A stretch of DNA of 64,000 bases from Oceanisphaera arctica (GTDB taxonomy: Bacteria; Pseudomonadota; Gammaproteobacteria; Enterobacterales; Aeromonadaceae): NCBI RefSeq assembly GCF_002936955.1, contig NZ_MPZM01000014.1, positions 16,014 through 80,013 on the forward strand, written 5' to 3'. This document shows, in pieces, positions 27,255 to 36,023 of the stretch (the stretch's first letter is position 1; each line of letters opens with the position of its first letter). The notes below the pieces were generated by a model that was given only the letters and a program-made list of their open reading frames with translations, searched no databases and had not been told where the DNA came from. The translations under genes were made by a program, and so were the position numbers.

Positions 27255-27929
27255 ATGCGGATACTGGTGGTGGAAGACAATCCGGATATTCTGGTGAATA
27301 TCGTCGATTACCTGACCCTGAAACACTGTGTGGTGGATGCCCTGTACAACGGGGCCGCCGCCCTGAACCAGATCCGACAGCAGGAATATGATCTGCTGGT
27401 GCTGGACCTGTCGCTGCCGGGGATGGATGGCCTGGCGCTGTGCCGGCAACTACGCGCCGAGCAGAATCCGCTGCCGGTGGTGATGCTGACCGCGCGGGAT
27501 ACCCTGAACGACAAACTCGGCGGCTTCGAGGTGGGGGCCGACGATTATCTGGTGAAGCCCTTCGCCCTGCCCGAGTTGTGGTCACGCATTCAGGCGGTGC
27601 TCAAGCGCAGCCAGAAACAACAGGTGCGGCGGATGCAGGTGGCGGACGTGACGCTGGATCTCGACAGCCGTCAGGCCAGCCGTGGCGGGCACTTGCTCAG
27701 CCTCAACCCCAAATGTCTGAAACTGCTCGAAATACTGATGCGTTACTCGCCTAATGTGGTGAGTCGCGAATCGCTGTTCGACCAGTTGTGGGCCGATGAT
27801 CCGCCGGACAGCGACGGCCTCAAATCCCACATCTATCTGTTGCGCAGCCAGCTGGACAAACCTTTTGACCGCGCCTTGCTGCAAACGGTACACGGCCAGG
27901 GTTACCGCCTGGTGGCCGGGGACGACTAA
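27255..27929 (+). CDS. OmpR-family response regulator beside eptA (CarR/VprA- or PmrA-like by context)
   Basis: A 224-residue regulator. The receiver domain has acidic residues in VEDN, phospho-acceptor Asp in LLVLDLSLPGMDG (about residue 51), Thr in MLTARD and Lys in VKPF. The C-terminal winged helix ends in SHIYLLRSQLDKPF and TVHGQGYRLV. It starts nine bases after lpxH and is followed one base later by its sensor kinase. Being next to eptA and dgkA suggests control of lipid A modification; the exact name cannot be fixed from sequence. Confidence 0.9.
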   Translation: MRILVVEDNPDILVNIVDYLTLKHCVVDALYNGAAALNQIRQQEYDLLVLDLSLPGMDGLALCRQLRAEQNPLPVVMLTARDTLNDKLGGFEVGADDYLVKPFALPELWSRIQAVLKRSQKQQVRRMQVADVTLDLDSRQASRGGHLLSLNPKCLKLLEILMRYSPNVVSRESLFDQLWADDPPDSDGLKSHIYLLRSQLDKPFDRALLQTVHGQGYRLVAGDD

Positions 27930-27930
27930 T

Positions 27931-29184
27931 ATGCCGATGACCATCAAGTCCCGGCTGCAACTGGTGCTGAACCTGGTGATAGTGGCCACCAGCTCGCTGG
28001 CGGCGGTGGGCATGGTATTGCTGATTTTCTGGTTTGAAGACACCCTGTTCTACAACCATCTGCAAAGCGACCTGAGTGACCAGATCCGCAACCATCAGGC
28101 GGTGACCAAGCCGCTGGTATTGCCGATGACGGATACGACCTATTACAAGTTGCCCAGAGCCGATCAGCGGCTGTTGCCTGAGGCCTTTCGCGGTTACCCC
28201 CAGGGTGGGCACGAAGTGCTGCTGCCCAACAAGGCCTATAACCTGCTCGTGCGTCATGACGGCGGCTGGACACATGTGCTGGTGCAGGATCAGAGCGAGT
28301 TCGAGCGTTACGAGCTGATGGTGTTTGCCGGGGTGAGCCTCGGTGTTTTGCTGGTCTGGGGGCTGGGCTTTGTCTTGTCCCGCCGCTTGAGCCGACAGAT
28401 ATTGCAGCCGGTGTCGCGACTCGCTACCGAGGTGGCCACCTTGCCGCAGCAGCCCGGCCACCGACTCGAGATGAACTACCCGGATGACGAAACCGGCCAG
28501 CTGGCGCGCAGCTTTGACCATTATGTGCTGCGAGTGAATGAGTTGCTGCTCAGGGAGCAGCAGTTTTCTGCCAATGCCAGTCATGAGCTGCGCACCCCCA
28601 TGATGGTCATTCGGGGCGCGGTCGACATGCTGAAAGAAAGCGAGCCGCAAGCGGCCGTACTGCGCCAGTTGCAGCGAATCGACGATGCCCTGCAGCAAAT
28701 GCAGCAGCAGACGGAATTGTTCCTGCAGCTGTCCCGCACCCCCGACTCGCTGTCCGGCAGTGATGCGACCATGCCCCTGGCGGACATTGCCGCCCGGCAA
28801 CTAGCGCACTGGCAACCGCTGGCCGATGCCAGAGGACTGACGCTGCGGCTTGAGATAAACGGCGAGGTGGGGGAGCGACCGGCGACCATGATGATAGCCG
28901 TGCTGAACAACTTGCTGCGCAATGCCATGCAACACACCACCGAGGGAGAAATTTGTCTCCGTCTGGGTGCGCACACACTGCAGGTATCCGATACCGGCAG
29001 CGGTATTACCGCCGCTTTGCAGGACCAGGTGCGCACCCGTGGGATTAGCGAAGCCAACCCCACGGGCTTCGGGCTGGGTCTGGCGATCGTCGAGCGTATC
29101 TGTGAGCACCAGGGCTGGCGGTTGGCGTTATCGGCCAATGAGCCCGCCGGCACCCGGGTGACGGTTTATTTTGACGAGACCTGA
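27931..29184 (+). CDS. Sensor histidine kinase paired with the preceding regulator
   Basis: A 417-residue membrane kinase. Membrane segments lie at about residues 10-33 and 128-150, enclosing a periplasmic sensor of about 95 residues. Then come a HAMP-like linker, a HisKA domain with phospho-accepting His in NASHELRTPMMV, and an ATPase domain with N-box LLRNAMQHT, G1 VSDTGSGI and G2 GFGLGLAIV. The ATG at 27931 is one base after the regulator's stop codon. Its 3' end overlaps the convergent eptA gene by 19 bases. Confidence 0.92.
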   Translation: MPMTIKSRLQLVLNLVIVATSSLAAVGMVLLIFWFEDTLFYNHLQSDLSDQIRNHQAVTKPLVLPMTDTTYYKLPRADQRLLPEAFRGYPQGGHEVLLPNKAYNLLVRHDGGWTHVLVQDQSEFERYELMVFAGVSLGVLLVWGLGFVLSRRLSRQILQPVSRLATEVATLPQQPGHRLEMNYPDDETGQLARSFDHYVLRVNELLLREQQFSANASHELRTPMMVIRGAVDMLKESEPQAAVLRQLQRIDDALQQMQQQTELFLQLSRTPDSLSGSDATMPLADIAARQLAHWQPLADARGLTLRLEINGEVGERPATMMIAVLNNLLRNAMQHTTEGEICLRLGAHTLQVSDTGSGITAALQDQVRTRGISEANPTGFGLGLAIVERICEHQGWRLALSANEPAGTRVTVYFDET

Positions 29185-30872
29185 TTCAGTGCCAGCCGGC
29201 CCTGGCCTCGACAGCCGTTGAACATATCCAGCACCGGTCGGTAGAGGTCTGTCGACACATCCATCAAACCGAGAATGGAGTCGAAGAGGTTGTCGTGCGA
29301 ATAGGCGTTGGTGTTGGCCGCCTGTCCCAGGCATTGCTCATCTATCTGCTTGTCGGCCACAAAGGCGTCCGAGAACCAGGTCAGCATGGGCACATGGGTC
29401 TGCTCTGTGGGCGCCAGCGAATAAGGCATGCCATGCAGGTACAGGCCCGACTCACCCAGGGATTCGCCATGATCCGACAGATACAACATGCCCGCGCTCA
29501 GATCCTGCCGTTGCTTCAATAACTTGATCACCTCACTCATGATGTAATCGGAATAATACAAGGTGTTGTCGTAGGTATTGTTCAGCTGGCGGGCATCGCA
29601 ATTCTGGATATCGCTGCGCTGACAATCCGGCTGAAAGTGGGAAAACTCCGCAGGGTAGCGCTTGTAATAGGTCGGGCCGTGGCTGCCCACCATGTGCAGC
29701 ACTATGATGTTGTTCTGTTCGGTCAGTTGATCGAGCTGGTCGCTCAGTCCGTCCAGCAGCACCTGATCCTGACAATAGTCCCCGTCACACACCGGATTGT
29801 TGGCATCGGGTTTGAATTCGATGGTCTTTATATTGCCGCAGACCCCTTTACAGCCGCCGTCGTTGTCCAGCCACACCGTATTGATGCCAGCCCGCTGCAC
29901 TATGTCCATCAGATTGTCCTGATGTTTTGCCTGGGTGTCGGAAAAATCCGACTTGGACAAACGAGAGAACATGCAGGGCACCGATACTGCGGTGGCGGTA
30001 CCGCAAGAGGACACCTGCTGAAAGTAGGTGACCCCAAGCGGTTGGGTAAAGGCATTGGTGTCGCGCTCATACCCCCCATACTGGAAGTTGTCGGCCCTAG
30101 CGGTTTCGCCCACCATTAGCACCAGCAGGTTTTTGCGACCATCCTGGGTCTTGCCGGTCACCTTGGCGTCTTCACCCAGGGTCCGGTAGGGAATTTCTTC
30201 CTTGAAGTATTTTTCGTTCACATAGCCATAGAGGCTATGGGCGAAGTGGGTCGGGATGATCATCTTGTTGAGGTAGGCGTTGTTGCGTCCGACCGAGGCG
30301 TAGTCCTTGTAGTAAAACGCCGCTATGGCCAGGATCACCAGCACCGACACTATAATGGAGGCCAGCTTCATCAACAGCTCACCGACGACGCTGCTGCGCC
30401 TGATATTCACTTTCAGGACCAGGGCTGCAGGCAGGACGCCGGTCAGCACAAACCAGAGTGCCGCGGTGAAATTAAGGTAGGATTTGGCCTCGCCGGTGTT
30501 GGTTTCCAGAATATTGACGATCATGTCCCGGTCCACAATGATGCCGTAGTTATACATGGCATAGCTCAGCAGCGATGACACCAGGATGAAAGTGACTATC
30601 ACCGGTTTTTCGCAACGAAAGGCGGTGAACAGGCTGAAGATGGCATTGAAGCAGGCGATAAAAAACAGCGGTATGGTGAGCACAAATCCCAGCCGGACCT
30701 GATCCAGACCCCCGATAATGGTGACCAGTTTGGCCAGCAGGGCCACATTCAGTATCAGAAAAAAGTAGCAGGAAACGAAAAAAACAAAGCGGGTCGGTGT
30801 CAGCGACAAACCGGTTTTTGCGGTCTTGTGCTGGGGTGTCGTCGTTTGCGGCGACTCGGTTAATGAGGCCAT
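29166..30872 (-). CDS. eptA: Phosphoethanolamine-lipid A transferase
   Basis: A 568-residue inner-membrane enzyme that moves phosphoethanolamine from phosphatidylethanolamine to lipid A, lowering negative charge and giving resistance to polymyxin-type peptides. Five N-terminal membrane segments are followed by a periplasmic sulfatase-like domain with nucleophile Thr in VGETARADNF and metal-binding LSDHGESLGE and HGMPYSLAP. Several Cys pairs suit the family's disulfides. The ATG at 30872 has a GGGAGCC ribosome binding site. It is convergent with the sensor kinase and divergent from dgkA; a palindrome lies in the shared upstream region. Chromosomal context argues against a mobile mcr gene. Confidence 0.93.
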   Translation of the reverse strand: MASLTESPQTTTPQHKTAKTGLSLTPTRFVFFVSCYFFLILNVALLAKLVTIIGGLDQVRLGFVLTIPLFFIACFNAIFSLFTAFRCEKPVIVTFILVSSLLSYAMYNYGIIVDRDMIVNILETNTGEAKSYLNFTAALWFVLTGVLPAALVLKVNIRRSSVVGELLMKLASIIVSVLVILAIAAFYYKDYASVGRNNAYLNKMIIPTHFAHSLYGYVNEKYFKEEIPYRTLGEDAKVTGKTQDGRKNLLVLMVGETARADNFQYGGYERDTNAFTQPLGVTYFQQVSSCGTATAVSVPCMFSRLSKSDFSDTQAKHQDNLMDIVQRAGINTVWLDNDGGCKGVCGNIKTIEFKPDANNPVCDGDYCQDQVLLDGLSDQLDQLTEQNNIIVLHMVGSHGPTYYKRYPAEFSHFQPDCQRSDIQNCDARQLNNTYDNTLYYSDYIMSEVIKLLKQRQDLSAGMLYLSDHGESLGESGLYLHGMPYSLAPTEQTHVPMLTWFSDAFVADKQIDEQCLGQAANTNAYSHDNLFDSILGLMDVSTDLYRPVLDMFNGCRGQGRLALNQVSSK

Positions 30873-30930
30873 GAGCAGGCTCCCTGTCTGAGGTGAAGTG
30901 ATGACTATCACCTCATGCTATGCCCCTGCA

Positions 30931-30980
30931 GGTAAAAAAAAGGTCAAATCGGCCCGCCGTTTTTCGACCTTTTTTTCACC
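30931..30980. promoter_or_regulatory. Inverted repeat between divergent eptA and dgkA
   Basis: GGTAAAAAAAAGGTCAAA at 30931-30948 is matched on the opposite strand by GGTGAAAAAAAGGTCGAA (30980-30963), 16 of 18 bases, with a 14-base centre. It sits about 60 bases from the eptA start and 100 from dgkA. It is a good candidate for a shared regulator site, perhaps for the adjacent response regulator. Confidence 0.55.
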
Positions 30981-31076
30981 GGCCCCACATCATGATGAGC
31001 CTCTTGCTGGCTGGCGCAGGGCGCTCTGGCATATAATCGACGGCCTTAACAACACAAACCAACGGAACTGCAGCTT

Positions 31077-31451
31077 ATGAAACCGGGTAAAACAGGACTG
31101 GCGCGCATCATCGCCGCCGGCGGCTATTCGTTGCAGGGGCTGAAGAGCGCCTATCGTCATGAAGCGGCCTTTCGTCAGGAATGCTGGCTGGTGGCGGTAC
31201 TGCTGCCGGTGGCGCTGATCTGGAGCCCGGGATTGGTGAAAACCCTGTTGCTGATCGGCAGCCTGATGCTGGTGCCGATAGTGGAGCTGCTCAACTCGGC
31301 GCTGGAGGCGGTGGTGGACAGAATTGGCCCCGAGCATCACGAGCTGTCGGGCCGGGCCAAGGACATGGGATCGGCGGCGGTGCTGCTGACCATGCTGCTG
31401 ATGGGGCTGGTATGGGGTCTGGTGTTGCTTGATGCCCTGTTTGTGGGTTAA
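31077..31451 (+). CDS. dgkA: Diacylglycerol kinase
   Basis: A 124-residue integral membrane kinase that phosphorylates diacylglycerol to phosphatidic acid. The catalytic segment VELLNSALEAVVDRI (with Glu and Asn of the active site) and the ELSGRAKDMGSAAVLL motif are intact, with three membrane helices. EptA activity on the neighbouring locus generates diacylglycerol from phosphatidylethanolamine, so the divergent pairing makes metabolic sense: DgkA would recycle the by-product. Confidence 0.96.
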   Translation: MKPGKTGLARIIAAGGYSLQGLKSAYRHEAAFRQECWLVAVLLPVALIWSPGLVKTLLLIGSLMLVPIVELLNSALEAVVDRIGPEHHELSGRAKDMGSAAVLLTMLLMGLVWGLVLLDALFVG

Positions 31452-31474
31452 TCGCATTCACTTTTGCATAACAC

Positions 31475-31497
31475 ATCATTAACTTTGTTAATGATGG
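31475..31497. promoter_or_regulatory. Perfect palindrome between dgkA and the creatinase gene
   Basis: CATCATTAAC and GTTAATGATG are separated by three bases. There is no T-run, so it looks more like an operator than a terminator. It lies about 120 bases before the creatinase gene. Confidence 0.4.
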
Positions 31498-31618
31498 GAT
31501 TTAAAGTATTCATTTCTATTATGACAAGGCCGAACTTAGTATCAGGTCATGCGCTAAGCCCGGTTGTTCCAGCAGCGCAAACAACCCAGTTACTGTCATA
31601 GAGGAAGGAAGCCTTATC

Positions 31619-32830
31619 ATGCAAATGCCACAGACCCTGAATATTCCCAACGGCGAAAAAGTCCAGGGCATGTTTTCCAAAGAAGAAATGGCCTCACGTC
31701 AGTCCAAGCTGCGCAGCTACATGGCCGCCAACGACGTAGACGCTGTGCTGTTTACCTCTTATCACAACATCAACTACTTCAGTGACTTCGTCTATTGCCG
31801 CTTCGGCCGTGACTATGGCCTGGCCGTGACCCAGAACATTCACACCACCATTACCGCCAACATTGACGGCGGCCAGCCTTACCGCCGCAACGCCCTGGGC
31901 GACAACCTGGTGTACACGGACTGGCAGAAAGACAACTTCTTCTATGCGGTCAAGTCGCTGATCGGCGGCGCCCGCCGCGTGGGCGTAGAATTCGACCACA
32001 TCAACCTGCAAAACCTGGACAAGCTCAAGGCCGCCTTGCCGGAAGCCGAGTTCGTCGATATCGGCGTGCCCACCATGAAGATGCGCATGTACAAGTCGGC
32101 GGAAGAAATCGCCGTGATCAAGCAGGGTGCCCGTGTGGCCGATGTGGGCGGCGCAGCCATCCGTGACGCCATCGCTGTTGGCGTGCCGGAATACGAAGTG
32201 GCCCTGGCCGGTACTCAGGCCATGGTGCGCGAAATTGCTAAAACCTTCCCTCATGGCGAGCTGATGGACACCTGGGTTTGGTTCCAGTCCGGTATCAACA
32301 CCGACGGCGCCCACAACCCGGTCACCAGCCGCAAGATTGAAGCCGGCGACATCCTGAGCCTGAACACCTTCCCGATGATCGGTGGCTATTACACCGCGCT
32401 GGAACGTACCCTGTTCAGCGAGCATGTATCTGACCGTCACCTGGAGCTGTGGGAACTCAACTGCAAGGTACACCGCCGCGGTCTGGAACTGATCAAGGCC
32501 GGTACTCGCTGCTGTGACATCGCCCACGAGCTGAACGAAATTTTCGCCGAGCAGGATGCGCTGCAATACCGCACCTTCGGCTACGGTCACTCCTTCGGTA
32601 CCCTGAGCCACTACTACGGCCGCGAAGCCGGACTGGAACTGCGTGAAGATATCGAAACAGTACTGGAGCCGGGCATGGTGGTGTCGATGGAGCCGATGAT
32701 CATGCTGCCGGAAGGCATGCCGGGTGCCGGTGGTTATCGTGAACACGATATCCTGGTGATCAGCGACAGCGGAGTAGAGAACATCACCCGCTTCCCGTTC
32801 GGTCCCGAGCACAACATCATCAAGGGCTAA
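31619..32830 (+). CDS. Creatinase (creatine amidinohydrolase)
   Basis: Hydrolyses creatine to sarcosine and urea. The 403-residue length equals that of Pseudomonas creatinase, and long conserved blocks match it: FTSYHNINYFSDFVYCRFGR, DTWVWFQSGINTDGAHNPVT (with the catalytic His), FRTFGYGHSFGTLSHYYGRE-type segment near residue 320, and VVSMEPMIMLPEGMPGAGGY. It has the pita-bread fold of M24 peptidases but lacks their full metal set, as creatinases do. The start has a GAGGAAGG ribosome binding site. A terminator follows, then a small membrane protein and a symporter that may import the substrate. Confidence 0.93.
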   Translation: MQMPQTLNIPNGEKVQGMFSKEEMASRQSKLRSYMAANDVDAVLFTSYHNINYFSDFVYCRFGRDYGLAVTQNIHTTITANIDGGQPYRRNALGDNLVYTDWQKDNFFYAVKSLIGGARRVGVEFDHINLQNLDKLKAALPEAEFVDIGVPTMKMRMYKSAEEIAVIKQGARVADVGGAAIRDAIAVGVPEYEVALAGTQAMVREIAKTFPHGELMDTWVWFQSGINTDGAHNPVTSRKIEAGDILSLNTFPMIGGYYTALERTLFSEHVSDRHLELWELNCKVHRRGLELIKAGTRCCDIAHELNEIFAEQDALQYRTFGYGHSFGTLSHYYGREAGLELREDIETVLEPGMVVSMEPMIMLPEGMPGAGGYREHDILVISDSGVENITRFPFGPEHNIIKG

Positions 32831-32837
32831 TTGATTG

Positions 32838-32866
32838 GGGCTCGCCGGTTCAGGCGGGCCCTTTTT
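32838..32866 (+). terminator. Terminator after the creatinase gene
   Basis: GGGCTCGCC and GGCGGGCCC form a stem with one G-T pair and a six-base loop, followed by five T. It lies eight bases after the stop codon. Confidence 0.85.
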
Positions 32867-32900
32867 GTCTTTAAACAACCTTAAACAACAGAATATCGAT

Positions 32901-33000
32901 ACCGGCAATAATAGGGAGACTCGTTATTGCCAGACTACTTCTGGTGAGGCCGGTGTAAACCGGTGGAATCAGGGAATGTGCAACCAGCGTAGCGATACGC
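32901..33000 (+). promoter_or_regulatory. Candidate structured leader ahead of the microprotein-symporter pair
   Basis: Several stems follow one another: GGCAATAA (32904) with TTATTGCC (32924-32931), CCAGA with TCTGG (32930-32944, sharing two bases with the first), CCGGT with ACCGG around a GTAA loop (32950-32963), and GCGTA with TACGC around a GCGA tetraloop (32987-33000). ACCGGC at 32901 can also pair with GCCGGT at 32949. I recognise no known riboswitch class. Confidence 0.45.
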
Positions 33001-33020
33001 CGCTCAAAGAGGTAGAAATT

Positions 33021-33140
33021 ATGTTGTCTCAATCCTGGACCATGGAATGGTTCGTTTATCTGAATGCCACGATTATTGTCTGGTCCGTACTGGCTTACGG
33101 CTACCGCGAGTTTATCCACAAAGGTGGTCGTGGTCGCTGA
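33021..33140 (+). CDS. Single-span microprotein beside a sodium:solute symporter (39 residues)
   Basis: A very small predicted membrane protein. A polar N-terminus with WTMEWF is followed by one hydrophobic helix (VYLNATIIVWSVLAYGY) and a basic tail (REFIHKGGRGR). The ATG at 33021 has an AGAGGT ribosome binding site with correct spacing. It ends 48 bases before the symporter gene, so the two should be one operon. A similar microprotein sits beside the second symporter near 36.2 kb. Small accessory subunits are known for some symporter families; whether this is one is inferred from position and shape. Confidence 0.72.
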   Translation: MLSQSWTMEWFVYLNATIIVWSVLAYGYREFIHKGGRGR

Positions 33141-33188
33141 GCCATGATGCCTGTTTGTCGGACAAACCTGGATTAAAGGGAATTTGTG

Positions 33189-34652
33189 ATGGAAAATTAT
33201 CAATTTTTGAACTGGTCTCTGCTACTGGGGTCATTTGGCGTTTTGATTTTGATCGGCTACCTGTCGAGTCGGGCGATCAAAGACAGCGACGCCGCCGGCT
33301 TTCTGGTCGCGGGTCGCAGCCTGGGGCCCTTCGTGGGTGCGGGTACCATAGTGGCCACCGGCTTCAGCGGCTGGGGCTTCATGGGCTCCCCCGGGGTGGC
33401 TTACGAGTTTGGTTCGATAGAAGTGCTGGGTAACTTCTTCTTTGCCCCGGCCATGGTGATTGCCGTGCTGTATTTTGCCAACTTCCTGCGCAAGCGGGCA
33501 GAAGAACTGGGCAGCTGTACCATCCCCGAATATGTATCTCAGGTGCACGGTGGTGGTTCGCGGATCGAGCGTTGGGTCAAGGGTGTTGCCGCCGCCATTA
33601 CCATAGTGCTGCTGCTGGTGTTTCTGACCAGTCAGATCAAGGCCGTGGGTCTGCTGGGAGCTTCCTGGCTGGGCATCAGCCTGACGGAAAGCGCGGTCTT
33701 GATGATTGGGGTGATCATCCTCTACACCATGCTGGGTGGCCTGGCCGCCGTGGCCTGGACCGATACCCTGATGGTGGTGGGCATGTGCATCGGCGCCGTG
33801 GTGATGATGGTGCAGATTTTCACCGACGTCAGCCTGACCGAATTCGTGGATCGGCTGAACGCGGTTGATCCGGAGCTGCTCAATCCTTCGACCGCGGCGC
33901 CTTACGGCGAGAGCAAGAGCTCGGTGTTCCTGGTGTTGCCCTATGCCTTCCTGTTTACCGCTGTGTTGCCTTATATGGCGGTGCGCTTCCTGGCGTTCAA
34001 ACCGTCGGTGAAGATGCATCATGTGGCTATCTGGGTTGCGCCTCTGGGTTGTTTGCTGAGCCTGGTGCCGATTATCGGCCTCTATGTGCGCATCGCTCAT
34101 CCCGAACTGGCCGACTCGGATCAGGCCATGCCGGCATATCTGGCTACCTTCCTGCATCCGGCGCTGGCGGGGATCATCACCCTGTTCATCCTGTTTGCCA
34201 TGAAGTCCACCGCCAACTCGCTGCTGCATACGGTGTCGAGCGCCGCGTCTCACGACCTGCGTACCGCCCTGTTCCCCAACAGTAACGCCAGCAACCAGCG
34301 TATCCTGTGGATCAACCGCAGCTGGGTAGCGATTCTCGGTGTGGTCGGTTTCCTGATGATGCTGTTCGCGCCGCCCTTCATGTTGTCCTGGCTGGGTATT
34401 CTCGGCTCCGGCACCCTGCTGGCGGTGATGATAGGCCCCGTGTTTATCTCTTCCTTCTGGCAGGGTAACGCCTATGGCGCCCTGGCAGCCATGTTCACCG
34501 GGCTGGTCACCAGTGGTAGCTTCCTGCTGTTCACCGATGTGGGCTGGGTAGAAGGGCCGCTCTACGGTTGCCTGGCTTCCAGCGTCATCTACGTGGCGGT
34601 GAGCAAGCTTACCCAGGGAGTGGCATCCGCCGCCATGGCACGTAGCTACTGA
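33189..34652 (+). CDS. Sodium:solute symporter (SSS family)
   Basis: A 487-residue inner-membrane protein with about 13 hydrophobic segments. The family pattern is clear: an N-terminal segment, AAGFLVAGRSLGPFVGAGT, the TGFSGWGFMGSPG loop, the LGSCTIPEYVSQV segment and a sodium-site region in AMKSTANSLLHTVSSAASHDL. The ATG at 33189 is preferred to a GTG one codon earlier. The position downstream of creatinase suggests creatine or a related compound as substrate, but this is only context. Confidence 0.9.
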   Translation: MENYQFLNWSLLLGSFGVLILIGYLSSRAIKDSDAAGFLVAGRSLGPFVGAGTIVATGFSGWGFMGSPGVAYEFGSIEVLGNFFFAPAMVIAVLYFANFLRKRAEELGSCTIPEYVSQVHGGGSRIERWVKGVAAAITIVLLLVFLTSQIKAVGLLGASWLGISLTESAVLMIGVIILYTMLGGLAAVAWTDTLMVVGMCIGAVVMMVQIFTDVSLTEFVDRLNAVDPELLNPSTAAPYGESKSSVFLVLPYAFLFTAVLPYMAVRFLAFKPSVKMHHVAIWVAPLGCLLSLVPIIGLYVRIAHPELADSDQAMPAYLATFLHPALAGIITLFILFAMKSTANSLLHTVSSAASHDLRTALFPNSNASNQRILWINRSWVAILGVVGFLMMLFAPPFMLSWLGILGSGTLLAVMIGPVFISSFWQGNAYGALAAMFTGLVTSGSFLLFTDVGWVEGPLYGCLASSVIYVAVSKLTQGVASAAMARSY

Positions 34653-34678
34653 GTCGCTGAATGGTCAAGTAATAGCTA

Positions 34679-34708
34679 AATCGAAAGCCCGGATCTTCCG
34701 GGCTTTTT
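34679..34708 (+). terminator. Terminator after the first symporter
   Basis: GAAAGCCCGG and CCGGGCTTTTT form a strong stem with a five-base loop followed by a T-run. The convergent FAD oxidoreductase ends just beyond it. Confidence 0.9.
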
Positions 34709-34737
34709 CATGTTATTCGGACCGAGATTGTGGACAG

Positions 34738-35976
34738 TTACAGGAAGCGTGCCGGTGATAGTGCAGTGGCCAGTTCATCAGGTTGTCGACCGGCCAGGCA
34801 GTCAGCCACCAACTGACCGGTCACCGCGGCCAGAGTCATGCCCAAGTGGCCATGACCAAAGGCCAGGATGACGCGTTTATTGTCCGGCAGGGGACCGATA
34901 ACGGGCAATGAGTCGGGGGTGCTGTGGCGTACTCCCATCCATCGTGAGGCTACCGAGACCGGGCGACCAAACAGGGTTGATGCCCACTCTTGCATATGCC
35001 GATATCGGTCTTTTGCTTCAGATGCTGCAGGCTGAGCAAATTGTGTGGTACCGGCGATGCGGATGCCGTTGTCCATGGGAGTGGCATAGAAATAATGAGC
35101 GAGCCAGCCGACGGGCCGGTTCAGCACCAGATCCGGATCGTCCAGCATCAGGTGATAGCCGCGCTCGCTGACCACCGGTAGCTTGACCCCCAAAGGGGCC
35201 AGCAGCTGCTGGTTGCCCATACCGGCGCAGAGCACCACGGCATCGGCAACGAGTTCCTGCTCACCAGCCCGGACCAGCACCTTGTCACCCGACTGCCTGA
35301 GCGTATCAACCGATAACGGATGATAATCCAGACCTTGCTCCAGCAGTTGCTCGTGGAGTTGTGTGCAGAGCTGCCGGGGATGACGCAACGACCAGGTGTC
35401 AGGATACCAGAGGCCTCCTTCCAGACCTTGGGGGTTCAGTCCCGGCTCCAGTTTCAGCAACGCCTCCCGATCCAGAGCTTCACATTGCACCCCGTCTCGT
35501 TGCTTGGCGGCGGCCAGTTTTGCCAGTTGCGGGCCCATGGCGGCAGCCTGGCGATAGACTTGCAGGCATCCCCTGGTCTGGTAGACCTCATCCGAGCCCA
35601 GGCTTTTCAGTAACTGCTGCTGCAACAGGGTTCCCCTGGCAACCAGCTCGACCAGGGTTCGCTTGTTTTCGGTAAAGGGGCCTTTGCCTATGGCGTGCAG
35701 GAAAGCGCGACCAAAGCTGGTCAGCTCAGGCAGATAATGAGGAGCGATCGACAATGCGCGTTTGCTGCGGATTATTTCCTTGAACATGGAGCGCAGACTG
35801 TCGGGGTTGGATAGTGGAGTGGTGGCATAATTGGCGATAAGACCGGCATTGCCCGACGAGGTACCCGAGCCGGGTTGACTCTCATCCAGCAAGGTCACTC
35901 GATAACCCTTGTCCAGTAATGTTTTAGAGACGGACAGGCCAACAATACCTGCGCCGACCACGATGACATGTTTCAT
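34738..35976 (-). CDS. FAD-dependent oxidoreductase, D-amino-acid dehydrogenase (DadA)-like
   Basis: A 412-residue DAO-family flavoprotein. The N-terminal dinucleotide-binding motif is VVGAGIVGLSVSKTLL with a downstream acidic residue (LLDES), followed by GSGTSSGNAGLIA, typical of DadA. The C-terminal FAD segment is MGVRHSTPDSLPVIGPLP, ending FGHGHLGMTLAAVTG. Such enzymes oxidise D-amino acids or N-methylated amino acids and pass electrons to the respiratory chain. Sarcosine, from creatine breakdown, is a possible substrate, but the sequence is closer to DadA types. It lies downstream of the second symporter on the same strand. Confidence 0.85.
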   Translation of the reverse strand: MKHVIVVGAGIVGLSVSKTLLDKGYRVTLLDESQPGSGTSSGNAGLIANYATTPLSNPDSLRSMFKEIIRSKRALSIAPHYLPELTSFGRAFLHAIGKGPFTENKRTLVELVARGTLLQQQLLKSLGSDEVYQTRGCLQVYRQAAAMGPQLAKLAAAKQRDGVQCEALDREALLKLEPGLNPQGLEGGLWYPDTWSLRHPRQLCTQLHEQLLEQGLDYHPLSVDTLRQSGDKVLVRAGEQELVADAVVLCAGMGNQQLLAPLGVKLPVVSERGYHLMLDDPDLVLNRPVGWLAHYFYATPMDNGIRIAGTTQFAQPAASEAKDRYRHMQEWASTLFGRPVSVASRWMGVRHSTPDSLPVIGPLPDNKRVILAFGHGHLGMTLAAVTGQLVADCLAGRQPDELATALSPARFL

Positions 35977-36023
35977 GTTAATAAAACCACCTGATTGATT
36001 TTAATGGCAGTGACAAGATGCGT

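Noticed and set aside
29166..30872. Mobile colistin resistance gene (mcr)
   Set aside because: No insertion sequence or plasmid gene is nearby, and the gene sits in a chromosomal block with a two-component system and dgkA, so it is treated as resident eptA.
31694..32908. Long minus-strand open frame opposite the creatinase gene (404 residues)
   Set aside because: Antisense shadow of a gene with strong third-codon GC bias; no family motif is visible.
32901..33000. Known riboswitch (glycine, cobalamin or guanidine classes) ahead of the symporter
   Set aside because: The conserved boxes of these classes are not present; only stems can be supported.
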